A DNA stretch of 64,000 bases from Flavobacteriales bacterium (GTDB lineage: Bacteria > Bacteroidota > Bacteroidia > Flavobacteriales_F > PHOS-HE28): contig JADJDP010000022.1 of NCBI GenBank assembly GCA_016702645.1, forward strand, positions 1 to 64,000, written 5' to 3'. Below the pieces are notes generated by a model. That model searched no databases and was not told where the DNA came from. It saw only the letters and a list, made by a program, of their open reading frames with translations. A program made the position numbers and the translations under genes. Positions 46,376 through 55,614 of this stretch are shown here, one piece after another (within the stretch, counting starts at the first letter, position 1; each line of letters begins with the position of its first letter).

Positions 46376-47841
46376 TCAGTATTCCTTCCTGCAGAGCGAT
46401 CGGCCAGAGAGCTTGATCACCCAGATAGGCCCCTTGCCGGGTAGTGCCGAACGAGGCACGTGCAATAGCGTCCGGTTGCCAATGGGCGTGGCCTCCAGCG
46501 GCGTCTTCGAACCAAGCACGTAGGCTTTCGGCGTGGCGTTCACGCCACAGGAGACCTTGAAGTCCCCAACGCCCGTGCTGTCGATGAAGTAGTAGGTGCT
46601 TGCATCGCAATTGCGATAGCATCCGGGCTCCGACCATGATGTGGATCCGATGTCGGTGGTCGGCTTATGTCCGAAGGTCGGTCTCGTTTGGCGGATCGCC
46701 TCCCCGTTCACCTTCATCCATTCGCCCACCTCCTTCAATCGCACGTATGCAGCGGAGTCCAATTGCCCATCAGGTCCCGGAGCAACGTTCAATAGCAGGC
46801 TACCGCCGCGTGTGACCACTTGCACCAAGGTGCGGATGATCTCATCCGTTGACTTGTACTTCTCGTTCGGCACCCAGCTCCAACTCGTGCCCATGGGCAT
46901 GCACGTCTCCCATGGAACTCCAGGGTCCGCATCGGGAACATGCCCTTCGGGTGTGATGTAGTTCTCGTTTTCGCCTCCCACCGTGCGATCCACGACGAGC
47001 AAGCCCGGTTGGTGTGAACGCGCCATCGCAGCAATGCGAGGCATGTCGATGTCCTGCTCGATGGTGATCGCCTTCTGCCAACTCACGCTGGTGTCGATGC
47101 TGGTGAACGGGCGCACCCAACCGCCATCGAGCCAGAGCAGGTCCACCGGACCATAGCCCGTCATGAGCTCCTCGATCTGCGCGTACGAGAGATCCTTGAA
47201 TGCTCTCCAGCGATCCGGATACTTCGTGGGCAGGTAGTTCACGCTGCGGTCCTTCGGCGGGAAGTTGCGCCACCAGTAAGCATCGCTGTGCCAATCGGGC
47301 TTGCTGAAGTAGGCTCCTGTCCACAACCCCTCCTTGCGGAAAGCGCTGAAGATCTCCTTCGTCACGTTCGCGCGTGGGTCATCGTGGAACGGCGTGTTGG
47401 GTGAAGTGATCCTGTAGTCCGTGGTCTTCGTATCGAACATGCAGAAGCCATCGTGGTGCTTGGTGGTGAAGACCATGTACTTCATACCCGCCTCCTTCGC
47501 AGCCTTGGCCCATTTCGTCGGGTCGAATCGCACTGGATCGAAGGTGGTTTGCAGCGCTTCGTAGTTGCGCACGTATTCGTTAGGGTCCTTCCGTGGGACG
47601 GATCGCGGCGGCACCAGCCTTCATCTTCCGGACAAATGCTCCAACTCTCCACGACGCCCCATTGGCTGTATGGGCCCCAGTGCATGAGCAGCCCGAACTT
47701 CAGGTCTTGCCATTGATGGAGCTTCTGCTGAACGAGCGGGTCGGAGGGCTGGATGTAGGGTGCTTGCGCGATCAGACGATCGGAAAATGAAATGATCAGA
47801 AGATGGAATACCAAGCACGCGATACTTCGGGCATTCGCCAT
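46376..47841 (-). pseudogene. Second GH29 alpha-L-fucosidase, one frameshift
   Basis: About 488 residues over two frames joined near 47605. I start at 47841 (MANARSIACLVFHLL), which gives a proper signal peptide; an ATG at 47883 overlaps the GH109 stop. Motifs are LKFGLLMHWGPYS near 45, TTKHHDGFCMF near 120, VDLLWLDGGWVRP near 215 with the nucleophile Asp, and RGGSLLLNVAPGPDGQL near 330. It differs clearly from the convergent GH29 at 44982, so the two probably have different linkage preferences. It lies downstream of the GH109 gene on the same strand and ends six bases from the other fucosidase. Confidence 0.85.
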
Positions 47842-47872
47842 TTTCTCATTTTCTGATCCACTGATCATCTGA

Positions 47873-49261
47873 TCAATATTCATCGGTCAAACAGAACACA
47901 GCCTTTCGATCCTTCCACTTCCCCTCCGTGAAATCCGGGATCTCCTGCACTTGCCCGCCTTCGGCGATGCTCTTCTCGCTCAGCGGTGTGATCGCGTACC
48001 AAGTGGCCATGTCGTAGACGTCCAGCGGGAAGGGCTGTTTGCGTTTGATGCACTCGATGAACGCATGGTCCACGAAGAAGTCCATTCCTCCGTGGCCGGC
48101 TCCTTCCGCCTGTGTCGCGTAGCGCTTCCACAGTGGATGGTCCCATTGCTCCAGAAGCGCTTTGCTGTTCTGCCAGCGGTGGTTATGCTCCATGGGCTTT
48201 TCGAAGTACAGCATTCCTTGGTCGGTATCGCCCCAGCCGGTGTCCTGCCAAAGCCCCTCGGTGCCTTGCACCCGGAAGCCCAGGTTGTAGGGACGCTGCA
48301 ACGTGGTGTCGTGCGTGAGCAGGATCGTTTCACCGTTGGCGCATTGGATCTGTGTGCTCACGATATCACCGCACTTGAACTCGACCGAAGCGCTCGGATG
48401 CGATGGCCCGCCCCGGGCATGCTCGCTGATGTACTTGTGCGCGCCGCGCGCTTTGCTGGCGACGCTGCTGAGCCGTGTGAGCCGGTTGCCACGGTTGATG
48501 TCCATCATCACCGCGACCGGTCCGAGCCCGTGCGTGGGATAGAGTTCGCCGTTGCGGTCCACGTAATGCTGCGTGCGCCACTTCGCCTCGCTCCAGCCTT
48601 TCGCACCGAACTCCACCCCATCGCCGTAGCCGTTCGGTGCGCCACTGTTGAAGAGCACGTGCCGCAGATCATGCTGGTATCCGCCTTGCGCATGCACCAG
48701 CTCCCCGAATCTTCCGGCGTTCACCATGTTCATCACGGCCATCACATCACGGCGGTAGCACACGTTCTCCAGCATCATCAACGGTATCCCCGTGCGCTCA
48801 CTGGTCTTCACGATGTCCCAACAGTCCTGCAACTTCATTGCACCGCATACTTCCATGCCCACGATCTTGCCCGCTTCCATCGCAGCGACCCCTTGCTCGA
48901 TGTGGTATTCCCACGGACTGCTGATGATCACCGCATCGATGTCATCGCGTTTCAGCAGTTCGCGGTAGTCGTCGTTGCCCTTGGTGTATTCGTGGGCTTT
49001 GTTCCGCTTAGCCTTCAGGAGCAGGTCTTGCGCCAGCGCCATCATCGCCGGATCGGGATCGTGCAGTGCGATGATCTCCACATCATCGCGCAGGACCAGT
49101 TCCGCCAGGTGGGTCTGCCCGCGCAGGCCCACGCCGATGAAGCCCAGGCGGACCTTGGTGTCACCGGGCTGGTAGAAAGCCCTCACGCTGCGGGGGATCA
49201 ACCCCAGGCCAAGGATGGCTAGCGTGGTGTTGCGTATGAACGCTCGGCGGTCGTGGTCCAT
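47873..49261 (-). CDS. GH109-type alpha-N-acetylgalactosaminidase (Gfo/Idh/MocA fold, NAD-dependent)
   Basis: 462 residues. A twin-arginine signal opens it (DRRAFIRNTTLAILGLG), so it is exported with its cofactor bound. The Rossmann motif GFIGVGLRGQTHL is near residue 40, then IIALHDPDP and AVIISSPWEYH. The central region YPTHGLGPVAVMMDINRGNRL and SSVASKARG is characteristic of GH109 rather than of ordinary dehydrogenases. GH109 uses tightly bound NAD in a redox-assisted hydrolysis of alpha-GalNAc, as on blood-group-A-type glycans. The ends with FFVDHAFIECIKRKQPFPLDVYD also match. A plain oxidoreductase is the alternative. The neighbouring fucosidases favour a glycan-degrading role. Confidence 0.85.
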   Translation of the reverse strand: MDHDRRAFIRNTTLAILGLGLIPRSVRAFYQPGDTKVRLGFIGVGLRGQTHLAELVLRDDVEIIALHDPDPAMMALAQDLLLKAKRNKAHEYTKGNDDYRELLKRDDIDAVIISSPWEYHIEQGVAAMEAGKIVGMEVCGAMKLQDCWDIVKTSERTGIPLMMLENVCYRRDVMAVMNMVNAGRFGELVHAQGGYQHDLRHVLFNSGAPNGYGDGVEFGAKGWSEAKWRTQHYVDRNGELYPTHGLGPVAVMMDINRGNRLTRLSSVASKARGAHKYISEHARGGPSHPSASVEFKCGDIVSTQIQCANGETILLTHDTTLQRPYNLGFRVQGTEGLWQDTGWGDTDQGMLYFEKPMEHNHRWQNSKALLEQWDHPLWKRYATQAEGAGHGGMDFFVDHAFIECIKRKQPFPLDVYDMATWYAITPLSEKSIAEGGQVQEIPDFTEGKWKDRKAVFCLTDEY

Positions 49262-49306
49262 GGCGGGAGTGTGGATGGCATGTGAAGATGCACCCTTTCC
49301 CGCAGA

Positions 49307-49930
49307 TCACCCGAGCAATGGCCAGGGCGCGAGGACGCAACCGGCCACGCACCCAGCGCCAAGGACGAAACCAGTGTACACCTGTGCAGGCGTATGGTCG
49401 CTGGTGAGGAGGCGTGCGGTGCCGAGGGCCCCGGAAAGGAGCATGGCGCCGGCAATGGGAACCACGAAGGCGAGCTGGTGGACGAAGCCGAGCGCCAACA
49501 GCGCACCGAGCGCACCCCCTATGCCTACCATGTGAGCACTGATCTTCCAGCGGAGCGTGATGAGCGTGGTGAGCACCAGGGCGAGCGCTGCACCGATCAT
49601 GAGCGACTGCACCAATGGATGCAACGGTGTGCGTGCGAGCAGGAACCAGGTCATGCCGTAGTACACCAGCGTCATGCAATACGGCGCTATACGCTCTTTG
49701 CGGTTGGGCATCTGCAATCCGCTCACGAGACCGGACCGGATGAGCAGCAGGACGCTCGTGACGGGGAAGGCCACCGTCATCAAGGTCACCATGCCGAGCA
49801 CGATGAGGCGCGTGCGCAGATCGAGGAAATAGCCCAGGTGCGGATCCAGCCAGAGAGCGAGCCCGAGCGTGTACACCGGCATGAAGAGCGGGTGCAGGAA
49901 GATGGACAGGAAGTGGGCGATGCTGAACAT
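49307..49930 (-). CDS. PAP2-like multi-pass membrane protein
   Basis: 207 residues, six hydrophobic segments. The loop LQMPNRKERIAPY after helix 2 and the pairs WKISAHMVGIGGALG and SDHTPAQVYTGF recall the PAP2 phosphatase sites (K-x-S-x-H and a later His), but the canonical K-x6-R-P motif is not obvious. Related Bacteroidota proteins are usually left as membrane proteins of unknown function. It lies 31 bases after rpoN on the same strand and may be co-transcribed with it. A lipid phosphatase role is possible only. Confidence 0.65.
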   Translation of the reverse strand: MFSIAHFLSIFLHPLFMPVYTLGLALWLDPHLGYFLDLRTRLIVLGMVTLMTVAFPVTSVLLLIRSGLVSGLQMPNRKERIAPYCMTLVYYGMTWFLLARTPLHPLVQSLMIGAALALVLTTLITLRWKISAHMVGIGGALGALLALGFVHQLAFVVPIAGAMLLSGALGTARLLTSDHTPAQVYTGFVLGAGCVAGCVLAPWPLLG

Positions 49931-49961
49931 CGGTATCAGCTGCTCGCGTGGTTCCCGTTCT

Positions 49962-51419
49962 TCAAAGTTCCTTCCTCAAGCGTGCCACCGGAACGCTCAA
50001 CTGTTCACGGTACTTGGCCACCGTGCGCCGCGCGATGTTGTAGCCCTTGCTCTTCAGGAGTGCGGTCAGCTCATCGTCGGTGAGGGGCTTCTGCTTGTTC
50101 TCTGCTTCGATCGCGTCCTTCAGGATCTTCTTCACTTCGCGCGTGCTCACCTCCTCACCCGCCTCGTTGGTGAGGCTCTCGCTGAAGAAGAACTTCAGCA
50201 GGATGGTGCCGTAGTTGGTCTGCACGTACTTGCTGTTGGCCACGCGGCTGATGGTGCTGATGTCCAAATGCACCTTTTCGGCGATGTCCTTCAGGATCAT
50301 CGGCTTCAACTTGGTCTCATCGCCGGTGAGGAAGAACTCGCGTTGGTGCTCCATGATGGCCTCCATGGTCACCAGCAAGGTGTGCTGTCGCTGCTTGATC
50401 GCATCGATGAACCACTTCGCACTGTCGAGCTTCTGCTTGATGAACTGCAGCGCTTCACGGCTCTCCTTGTCCTTCTTGTTGCGCTGGTACTCGGCGATCA
50501 TCTCCCGGTACGCCTTGCTCACGCGCAGCTCCGGCGCATTGCGTCCGTTCAGCGAGAGTTCCAATTGTCCGTCGATCGCCATCACGCTGAAGTCCGGGAT
50601 GATCTCCTGCACGGGCTTGCTCGTTTCCCGTTGCGTGTTGCCGGGCTTCGGGTTCAGGTGTACGATCAGCTCGATGGCACCCTTCAATGCATCCTCATCG
50701 ATCTCCAGGCGCTCGAGGATGCGATCGTAGTGCTTCTTGGAAAAGGCCTCGAAATTCTTGTCGAGGATCTCCTCCGCGATACGCTGGTCCAGGCTGTGCG
50801 GCATCCGGCGCACTTGCAGCAGGAGGCACTCGCGCAGGTCGCGTGCGCCCGTTCCCGCCGGGTCCAGGGCTTGCACCTCCTTCAATGCCTTCTCCAGTTC
50901 TTCCTTGGTGGCGCTCACGTTCTGCGTGAAAGCGAGGTCGTTCACGATGGCGTCCAGGTCGCGGCGGAGATAACCGTCCTCGTCCATGTTCCCGATCAGG
51001 TGTTCGGCGAGCATCTCGGTGCGCTCATCGCAATTGCGCAAGGCGAGTTGTGCGCGCAAGGCATCTTGGAAGGTGGTGCCGCCGCTCAGGGGGATCTCCC
51101 GCTCCTCGTTGTCCGGCCCGGTGTTCTTCACGCTCAGCTTGTAGTCCGGCGTGTCGTCGTCCGGGAAGTAATCGCTCATGTCGAAATCGTCGCGCTCGTT
51201 CTCCTCGTCCGTCGATTCGTTCTCCGCGATCGCCTGTTCTTCGGTGGGCTCGTCCGCCTCATCGTTGTCCTCGCCCTCTTCCAGCGCGGGGTTGTCCTCG
51301 ATCTCCTGCTTGATGCGCTGCTCCATATCGATCGTGGGCAGCTGCAGCATCTTCATCAGCTGGATCTGCTGCGGACTCAGCTTCTGCTGGAGCTTGAGGT
51401 AAAGGCCTTGTTTGAGCAT
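49962..51419 (-). CDS. rpoN: RNA polymerase sigma-54 factor
   Basis: 485 residues. Region I at the N-terminus is Gln/Leu-rich (LKLQQKLSPQQIQLMKMLQLP), where activators act. Region II is very acidic (residues about 45-110). Region III follows with the core-binding domain, then a helix-turn-helix (ISTISRVANSKYVQTNYG). The RpoN box ARRTVAKYRE, which contacts the -24 promoter element, is 15 residues from the end. Sigma-54 needs an ATP-driven enhancer-binding protein to open promoters; none is encoded in this window. A TAATTTCG box stands seven bases before the ATG. Complete and intact. Confidence 0.98.
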   Translation of the reverse strand: MLKQGLYLKLQQKLSPQQIQLMKMLQLPTIDMEQRIKQEIEDNPALEEGEDNDEADEPTEEQAIAENESTDEENERDDFDMSDYFPDDDTPDYKLSVKNTGPDNEEREIPLSGGTTFQDALRAQLALRNCDERTEMLAEHLIGNMDEDGYLRRDLDAIVNDLAFTQNVSATKEELEKALKEVQALDPAGTGARDLRECLLLQVRRMPHSLDQRIAEEILDKNFEAFSKKHYDRILERLEIDEDALKGAIELIVHLNPKPGNTQRETSKPVQEIIPDFSVMAIDGQLELSLNGRNAPELRVSKAYREMIAEYQRNKKDKESREALQFIKQKLDSAKWFIDAIKQRQHTLLVTMEAIMEHQREFFLTGDETKLKPMILKDIAEKVHLDISTISRVANSKYVQTNYGTILLKFFFSESLTNEAGEEVSTREVKKILKDAIEAENKQKPLTDDELTALLKSKGYNIARRTVAKYREQLSVPVARLRKEL

Positions 51420-51426
51420 TGCGGGG

Positions 51427-51434
51427 CGAAATTA
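51427..51434 (-). promoter_or_regulatory. Candidate -7 box of rpoN
   Basis: TAATTTCG on the minus strand, seven bases before the rpoN ATG at 51419, implying a nearly leaderless transcript. Confidence 0.45.
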
Positions 51435-51567
51435 CGGGCCACCGATGGGCAGGCCATCGCTACAGAGCGCTCTTTCTGCCCCGTCATCGGATCGCGCCCG
51501 ATCGATCGCCCCCGGCGCATGCTCGACGATGAAGATGCGCACGCGTCCATCCGCTAGGTTTACCGCG

Positions 51568-53493
51568 ATGGAACATGGTCGCAGCATGCTGGGCTCGCTC
51601 GCTGCAGCGGTTGTCCTCTTTTCCTGTGAAGGACCAAGGGAGGAGGCTGCTGCCGTCACGGACTTCGGGCTCGATAGCACGAGTTACCGCAAGGAGCTGG
51701 ACGATGCGCGTGATGCGGTGATGAACGGCGACCACGCCAGGTCGGACTCGCTGGCACGGGTGGTGATCGCGGGAAGCTCCGCCCCGGAGCGCAGCAAACA
51801 GCTCATGATGGCCTATTCGGCGCTCGGCCACTGTAAACAAGCCCAACGGGAGCTGGACAGCGCCTACCACTACTTCGAGCGCGGTCTGCGTATCGCCGAG
51901 CGGTACGAGCAGGACCAGCATGTCGCGATCGCACTGAACAACATGGCGACGGTGATGCAGGACAAGGGCGATTACGAAATGGCCCTGTTGCACCTCCTGC
52001 GTTCCCGCGATCTGCGCCGCGCGCTCGGTGATAGCGCCGGGCTGGCCAAGAGCTGGAACAACCTCGGCATCCTGCTCACGCGCAAGAACGATACGCTTGC
52101 CGCCATGGAGGCGTTCCGTACCGCGGTGGCCATCAACGAACGCAGCGGCGATAGTTCTTCGTGGAGCAAGAGCCTTGCGAACCGTGCCGTGGTCGAAATG
52201 GACATGCTGCGGTACGATACCGCCTTGGTGCTATTGCAACGCGCCATGGCGGTGCGGCCGCGCGCTGCCTTTGGGAGAAGCACGGCCTACTTCGCCACCA
52301 ACATGGCCCTTGCGCACGAAGGCTTGGGCCGGACCGAGGAAGCGAAGCGGTTCTATGAACAAGCCATCCAGGAGGCCATCGCCGAGGAAGACCTTGTCAC
52401 GCAAGGGGCCACGCGGCACTACCTGGCGGACCTCCTCATTCGCGAAGGGGACCACCGGCTCGCGCGCAACCACTTGGACACTTCGCTCTCGCTCGCACGG
52501 AGCAATGGAGCATTGGAGGATGTGAAGGAGGCCCATCTCTCCTTCGCGCGCTCGTTCGAAGCAACGGGAGAGTTCGAACAGGCCTATCGACACTATCGCG
52601 CGTACCATGCGCTGGCCGATTCGCTCATGAACGCCGACAAGGACCGGACCATGAGCGAGCTGTTGGTGAAGAACGAAGTGGACCGCACGCGCCGGGAGAA
52701 CGCTGCGTTGCGGGCATCGGAGGAAGTGGCGCAGGCCGAAGCCCGTGCCCACCAATGGCAGGCCGCGATCGCCGTTGTGCTGGCCCTGGCCGTGGCGATC
52801 GTGGCGTGGGCGCTCCACCAACGAACACGCGAGCGCGCCAGGAGGCGCGAGGCCGAGCTGGAGCAACAGGCCCTGCGCTTGCAGATGGACCCCCATTTCC
52901 TCTTCAATGCCCTCAACACGATCCCCGGCTTGTATGCCAGTGCCGACAGTCGCACCGCCACGGCTTACGTGGGCCACCTCTCGAACCTGTTGCGCCTGAT
53001 CCTGGAGACATCACGCAAAGTGCAGGTGCCCTTGCGACAGGAGTTGGAACTGCTGGAGCACTATCTGCACGTGAGCGCTTCGCGGCACCCCGATGTCTTC
53101 TCCTACGCCATCCATGTTGATCCGACCATTGATGCGGATACGGTGACGATACCGCCCATGCTCCTGCAACCACTGGTGGAGAACGCCATCCTGCATGGTC
53201 TGGTACCGCGCAAGCAGGGAGGAATGCTCGAAGTGGACATCAGCCGCGTGAACGGAACGCTCACATCGCGCGTGCGCGACAACGGCATCGGCCGTGCGGC
53301 CAGCGCGCGTGCGAACGGCACCACCCTGGAAGGCTCCCGTGGGATCGCCATCACCGCCGAGCGCATGCGCCAGTACAACCAGGGACGCACTGCCCAGGAT
53401 GGCTTGCGGATCCTGGATCTTCATGACGACCAAGGGCGGCCATGCGGCACCGAGGTGGTCGTGCGCACCGTGATCAACGAAGCATGGTCATGA
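51568..53493 (+). CDS. TPR-containing LytS-type sensor histidine kinase
   Basis: 641 residues from the ATG at 51568. The N-terminal signal ends in VLFSC, possibly a lipoprotein Cys. TPR-like helices cover about residues 60-360 (HVAIALNNMATVMQDKGDYEMALLHL, AKSWNNLGILLTRKND). A membrane helix lies near 400 (IAVVLALAVAIVAWAL). The kinase domain is of the His_kinase (LytS/YehU) class: LQMDPHFLFNALNTI near 435 has the phospho-acceptor His, then a PPMLLQPLVENAILHG N box and a DNGIGR G box. The stop overlaps the next gene start (ATGA). It should signal to the LytTR regulator encoded next. A TAGGTTTA box lies just upstream. Confidence 0.92.
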   Translation: MEHGRSMLGSLAAAVVLFSCEGPREEAAAVTDFGLDSTSYRKELDDARDAVMNGDHARSDSLARVVIAGSSAPERSKQLMMAYSALGHCKQAQRELDSAYHYFERGLRIAERYEQDQHVAIALNNMATVMQDKGDYEMALLHLLRSRDLRRALGDSAGLAKSWNNLGILLTRKNDTLAAMEAFRTAVAINERSGDSSSWSKSLANRAVVEMDMLRYDTALVLLQRAMAVRPRAAFGRSTAYFATNMALAHEGLGRTEEAKRFYEQAIQEAIAEEDLVTQGATRHYLADLLIREGDHRLARNHLDTSLSLARSNGALEDVKEAHLSFARSFEATGEFEQAYRHYRAYHALADSLMNADKDRTMSELLVKNEVDRTRRENAALRASEEVAQAEARAHQWQAAIAVVLALAVAIVAWALHQRTRERARRREAELEQQALRLQMDPHFLFNALNTIPGLYASADSRTATAYVGHLSNLLRLILETSRKVQVPLRQELELLEHYLHVSASRHPDVFSYAIHVDPTIDADTVTIPPMLLQPLVENAILHGLVPRKQGGMLEVDISRVNGTLTSRVRDNGIGRAASARANGTTLEGSRGIAITAERMRQYNQGRTAQDGLRILDLHDDQGRPCGTEVVVRTVINEAWS

Positions 53494-54230
53494 CGCCCCG
53501 CATCCTCATCGTGGACGACGAAGCGCCGGCGCGCGCCACCGTGCTCGAAGCGCTCGCCGCTTGCGAAGCCGCGCATACCGTTGTGGGCGAGGCGGGTGGT
53601 AGGGAGGAGGCGATCAAGCTGATGGAAAAGCTGCGGCCCGATGTGGTGCTGCTCGATATCCGCTTGGGCGATGGCACGGGCTTCGAAGTGCTGGAGCGCA
53701 CGAAGTGGAAGGGTGCGCAAGTGATCTTCATCACCGCCTACGATCAATACGCCATCCGCGCTTTCCGATGCGCCGCGGTGGACTACCTGCTGAAACCCGT
53801 GGATGCCGAACTGCTCGGACAGGCGTTGCGCCGTGTGCGCGTGGAAGGTGCATCCACCTCACCGGCCGTGGAAGCCCTCCTGCGCAACATTGCACGACCG
53901 GACGAGGAACGCATCGTGGTGCCCTGTGCCGAAGGCATCCATGTGCTCGCACCCAAGAACATCCTGCGCTGCGAGGCCGACGGCAACTACACACGCTTGC
54001 TCACGGTGGAAGGAGAGCGCCTTGTAACGGCGCGCACCTTGAAGGACTTCGAGGAAATGCTCGCGCCGCACCGCTTCGAGCGCGTACACATGAGCCACTT
54101 GGTGAACCTGCTGCATGTGCGCAAGTTCCTGCACCGCGATGGTGGTACGCTCGTGCTCGATGACGGAACGCAAGTACCCGTTTCGCAGCGCAAGCGCCAG
54201 CAGGTGATCGATGCGCTGGGGCGGATGTGA
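53490..54230 (+). CDS. LytTR-family response regulator
   Basis: 246 residues from the ATG at 53490, which overlaps the kinase stop. The receiver domain has ILIVDDEAPARATV near 6, the phospho-acceptor Asp in VVLLDIRLGDGTGFE near 55, the Thr in FITAYDQYAIRAF near 84, and the Lys in DYLLKPVD near 104. The LytTR DNA-binding domain covers about 140-245: HVLAPKNILRCEADGNYTRLL, HRFERVHMSHLVNL, and GTQVPVSQRKRQQVIDAL. It forms a two-gene operon with the kinase. Target genes cannot be told from the sequence; LytTR proteins bind direct repeats upstream of target promoters. Confidence 0.95.
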   Translation: MTPRILIVDDEAPARATVLEALAACEAAHTVVGEAGGREEAIKLMEKLRPDVVLLDIRLGDGTGFEVLERTKWKGAQVIFITAYDQYAIRAFRCAAVDYLLKPVDAELLGQALRRVRVEGASTSPAVEALLRNIARPDEERIVVPCAEGIHVLAPKNILRCEADGNYTRLLTVEGERLVTARTLKDFEEMLAPHRFERVHMSHLVNLLHVRKFLHRDGGTLVLDDGTQVPVSQRKRQQVIDALGRM

Positions 54231-54438
54231 ACGGGCGTTCGATGGCATTCCGTTCCATCGCCAAGCACAGCAGGGGCTCTACCAGCACTTCAGCAGGAAC
54301 ACCGAAGTAGGAAAACCCTGCGGAAGTATTGAACGGGGCATAAGGACAGCAAGTGCAGTTGGTGAAGTGCGGCTGACCGCACCCCGCTGCTATCTTCTGC
54401 GCACGGCGATCGACGGCCATTCCGTCAACGCTGCTTTC

Positions 54439-54844
54439 ATGCAATTCAAGAAGGGGGCCTTGGTGCCGTACGCGGGTGTGGTGTACCGCGTGGAGAAAGC
54501 GGATGTGTTCAACGGGCATGTGTGCTACTTGCTGCTGGACCCGCAGGGCGTGGCGCAACCGGTGGCGCACGCACAGCATTCCTTCATCGTGGAGGAGATC
54601 AAACGGATGGCGCGCTTCCAAGTGCGCGACAAATTCACCATCCAAGGCTACTTCGGTTGGAGGCGTGAAAGAGCGCTGGTGGGGCAGCGTGCGCGGCTGC
54701 GTGATGTACCGCTTGAACGACAACGGAGATGAGCACCGCGTATCCATACGCATGAGCCAGGACGAACTACTGAAGCATGAACAAGTAACAGCCGAAGAGA
54801 TGGCGCGCTACGCCGCCAGCTCGATGGGCGGCAAACCTTCGTAA
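54439..54844 (+). pseudogene. Small protein of unknown function, one frameshift
   Basis: From the ATG at 54439 (MQFKKGALVPYAGVVYRVEKA) the frame is good to about codon 70. One extra T in GGTTGG near 54657 shifts it; the corrected frame continues VKERWWGSVRGCVMYRLND and ends MARYAASSMGGKPS at 54844, 134 residues in all. The first half looks like a small beta barrel (VYRVEKADVFNGHVCYLLLDPQGVAQPV). I recognise no family. Its end overlaps the end of the convergent SRAP gene by 37 bases. The preceding 54231-54438 holds no gene that I can support; a TATCTTCT box lies at about 54391. Confidence 0.55.
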
Positions 54845-55526
54845 TCGAACTCCGCGGCCACCTCGGAACGTTCCGATCCACGCCGCGTTGCGTGAGCAAC
54901 TTGCTCACCGTGTGGTAGCGCATCACCTGGTGCGGTATGGGCACGGCGAAGTCCACGAAGCTCTTCTCGTCGAAGTCGTTCTCCAAGAACGCCTCCGCGA
55001 AACCACCGGGCAATATGAGCGGCTGGCGCGCTGCGCTGTTGTGGATCTGCCGCATGAGCTCGTTGGCCTCGGTGGTCACCACGCTGAAGGTGCGCGTGGC
55101 CGCATTGTAGATGCCGGCGAAATACCAGAACGCACTTTCCTTGGGCTGGATGAGATAAGGTATGCGCAGCTTGCCCACGTGCCGGTGCTCGTAGAAACCC
55201 GTCACGGGCACCAGACAGCGCAGCTTCTGTTGCATGGCCTCCGCGTACAATTTGCCGGTGTACACGTTCTCGCACCGCGCGTTGTAGGTGCCGTAGGTGG
55301 CAATGAACTTCACCGGGTCGCTCTCCACATGCGGGGGCAGGTAGCCCCATTGCATGGCTTGCACCACATCGGGTTCCTGCGCCGTTATCACCGGCCACAG
55401 CGGGCGGTCGAAGGTGCTGGCGCTCCACTTGCGCTCCCACCTGCGTTGCACCTCGTTCAGGATCCGCTTGTTGGCCGCTACGCCGAAGTGGTCGAACTCC
55501 AGTGTGAGTTGCATGTTGACGCACAT
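54808..55526 (-). pseudogene. SOS response-associated peptidase (SRAP/HMCES family), one frameshift near the end
   Basis: 239 residues after correction. It starts MCVN, giving the essential Cys2 that links to abasic sites once the Met is removed. PVTGFYEH near 110 has the conserved Glu, and IHNSAARQPLILP near 170 corresponds to the His-containing active-site loop. WGYLPPHVESDPVKFIATYGTYNARCENV matches the family core (W-G, N-A-R-x-E). One base is missing near 54865: the written frame drifts, while the other frame ends EVAAEFDYEGLPPIELAA at a TAG. SRAP proteins shield single-stranded abasic DNA during replication by forming a thiazolidine cross-link. Confidence 0.85.
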
Positions 55527-55614
55527 GGTGGCAAGGTAAAAGGGGGGAGGGACGGGACCGACCAGCGGAGACCCTGCAATCGAAATGAGTGCGACGGTCC
55601 TCGAACGCGAACGT

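Noticed and set aside
47951..51557. Plus-strand open frames of 423 and 562 codons opposite GH109 and rpoN
   Set aside because: The minus-strand genes are unambiguous by motif; the plus frames show no start context or domain.
54231..54438. A gene in the gap after the LytTR regulator
   Set aside because: Open frames there have no start context or protein-like composition; only a possible -7 box was seen.
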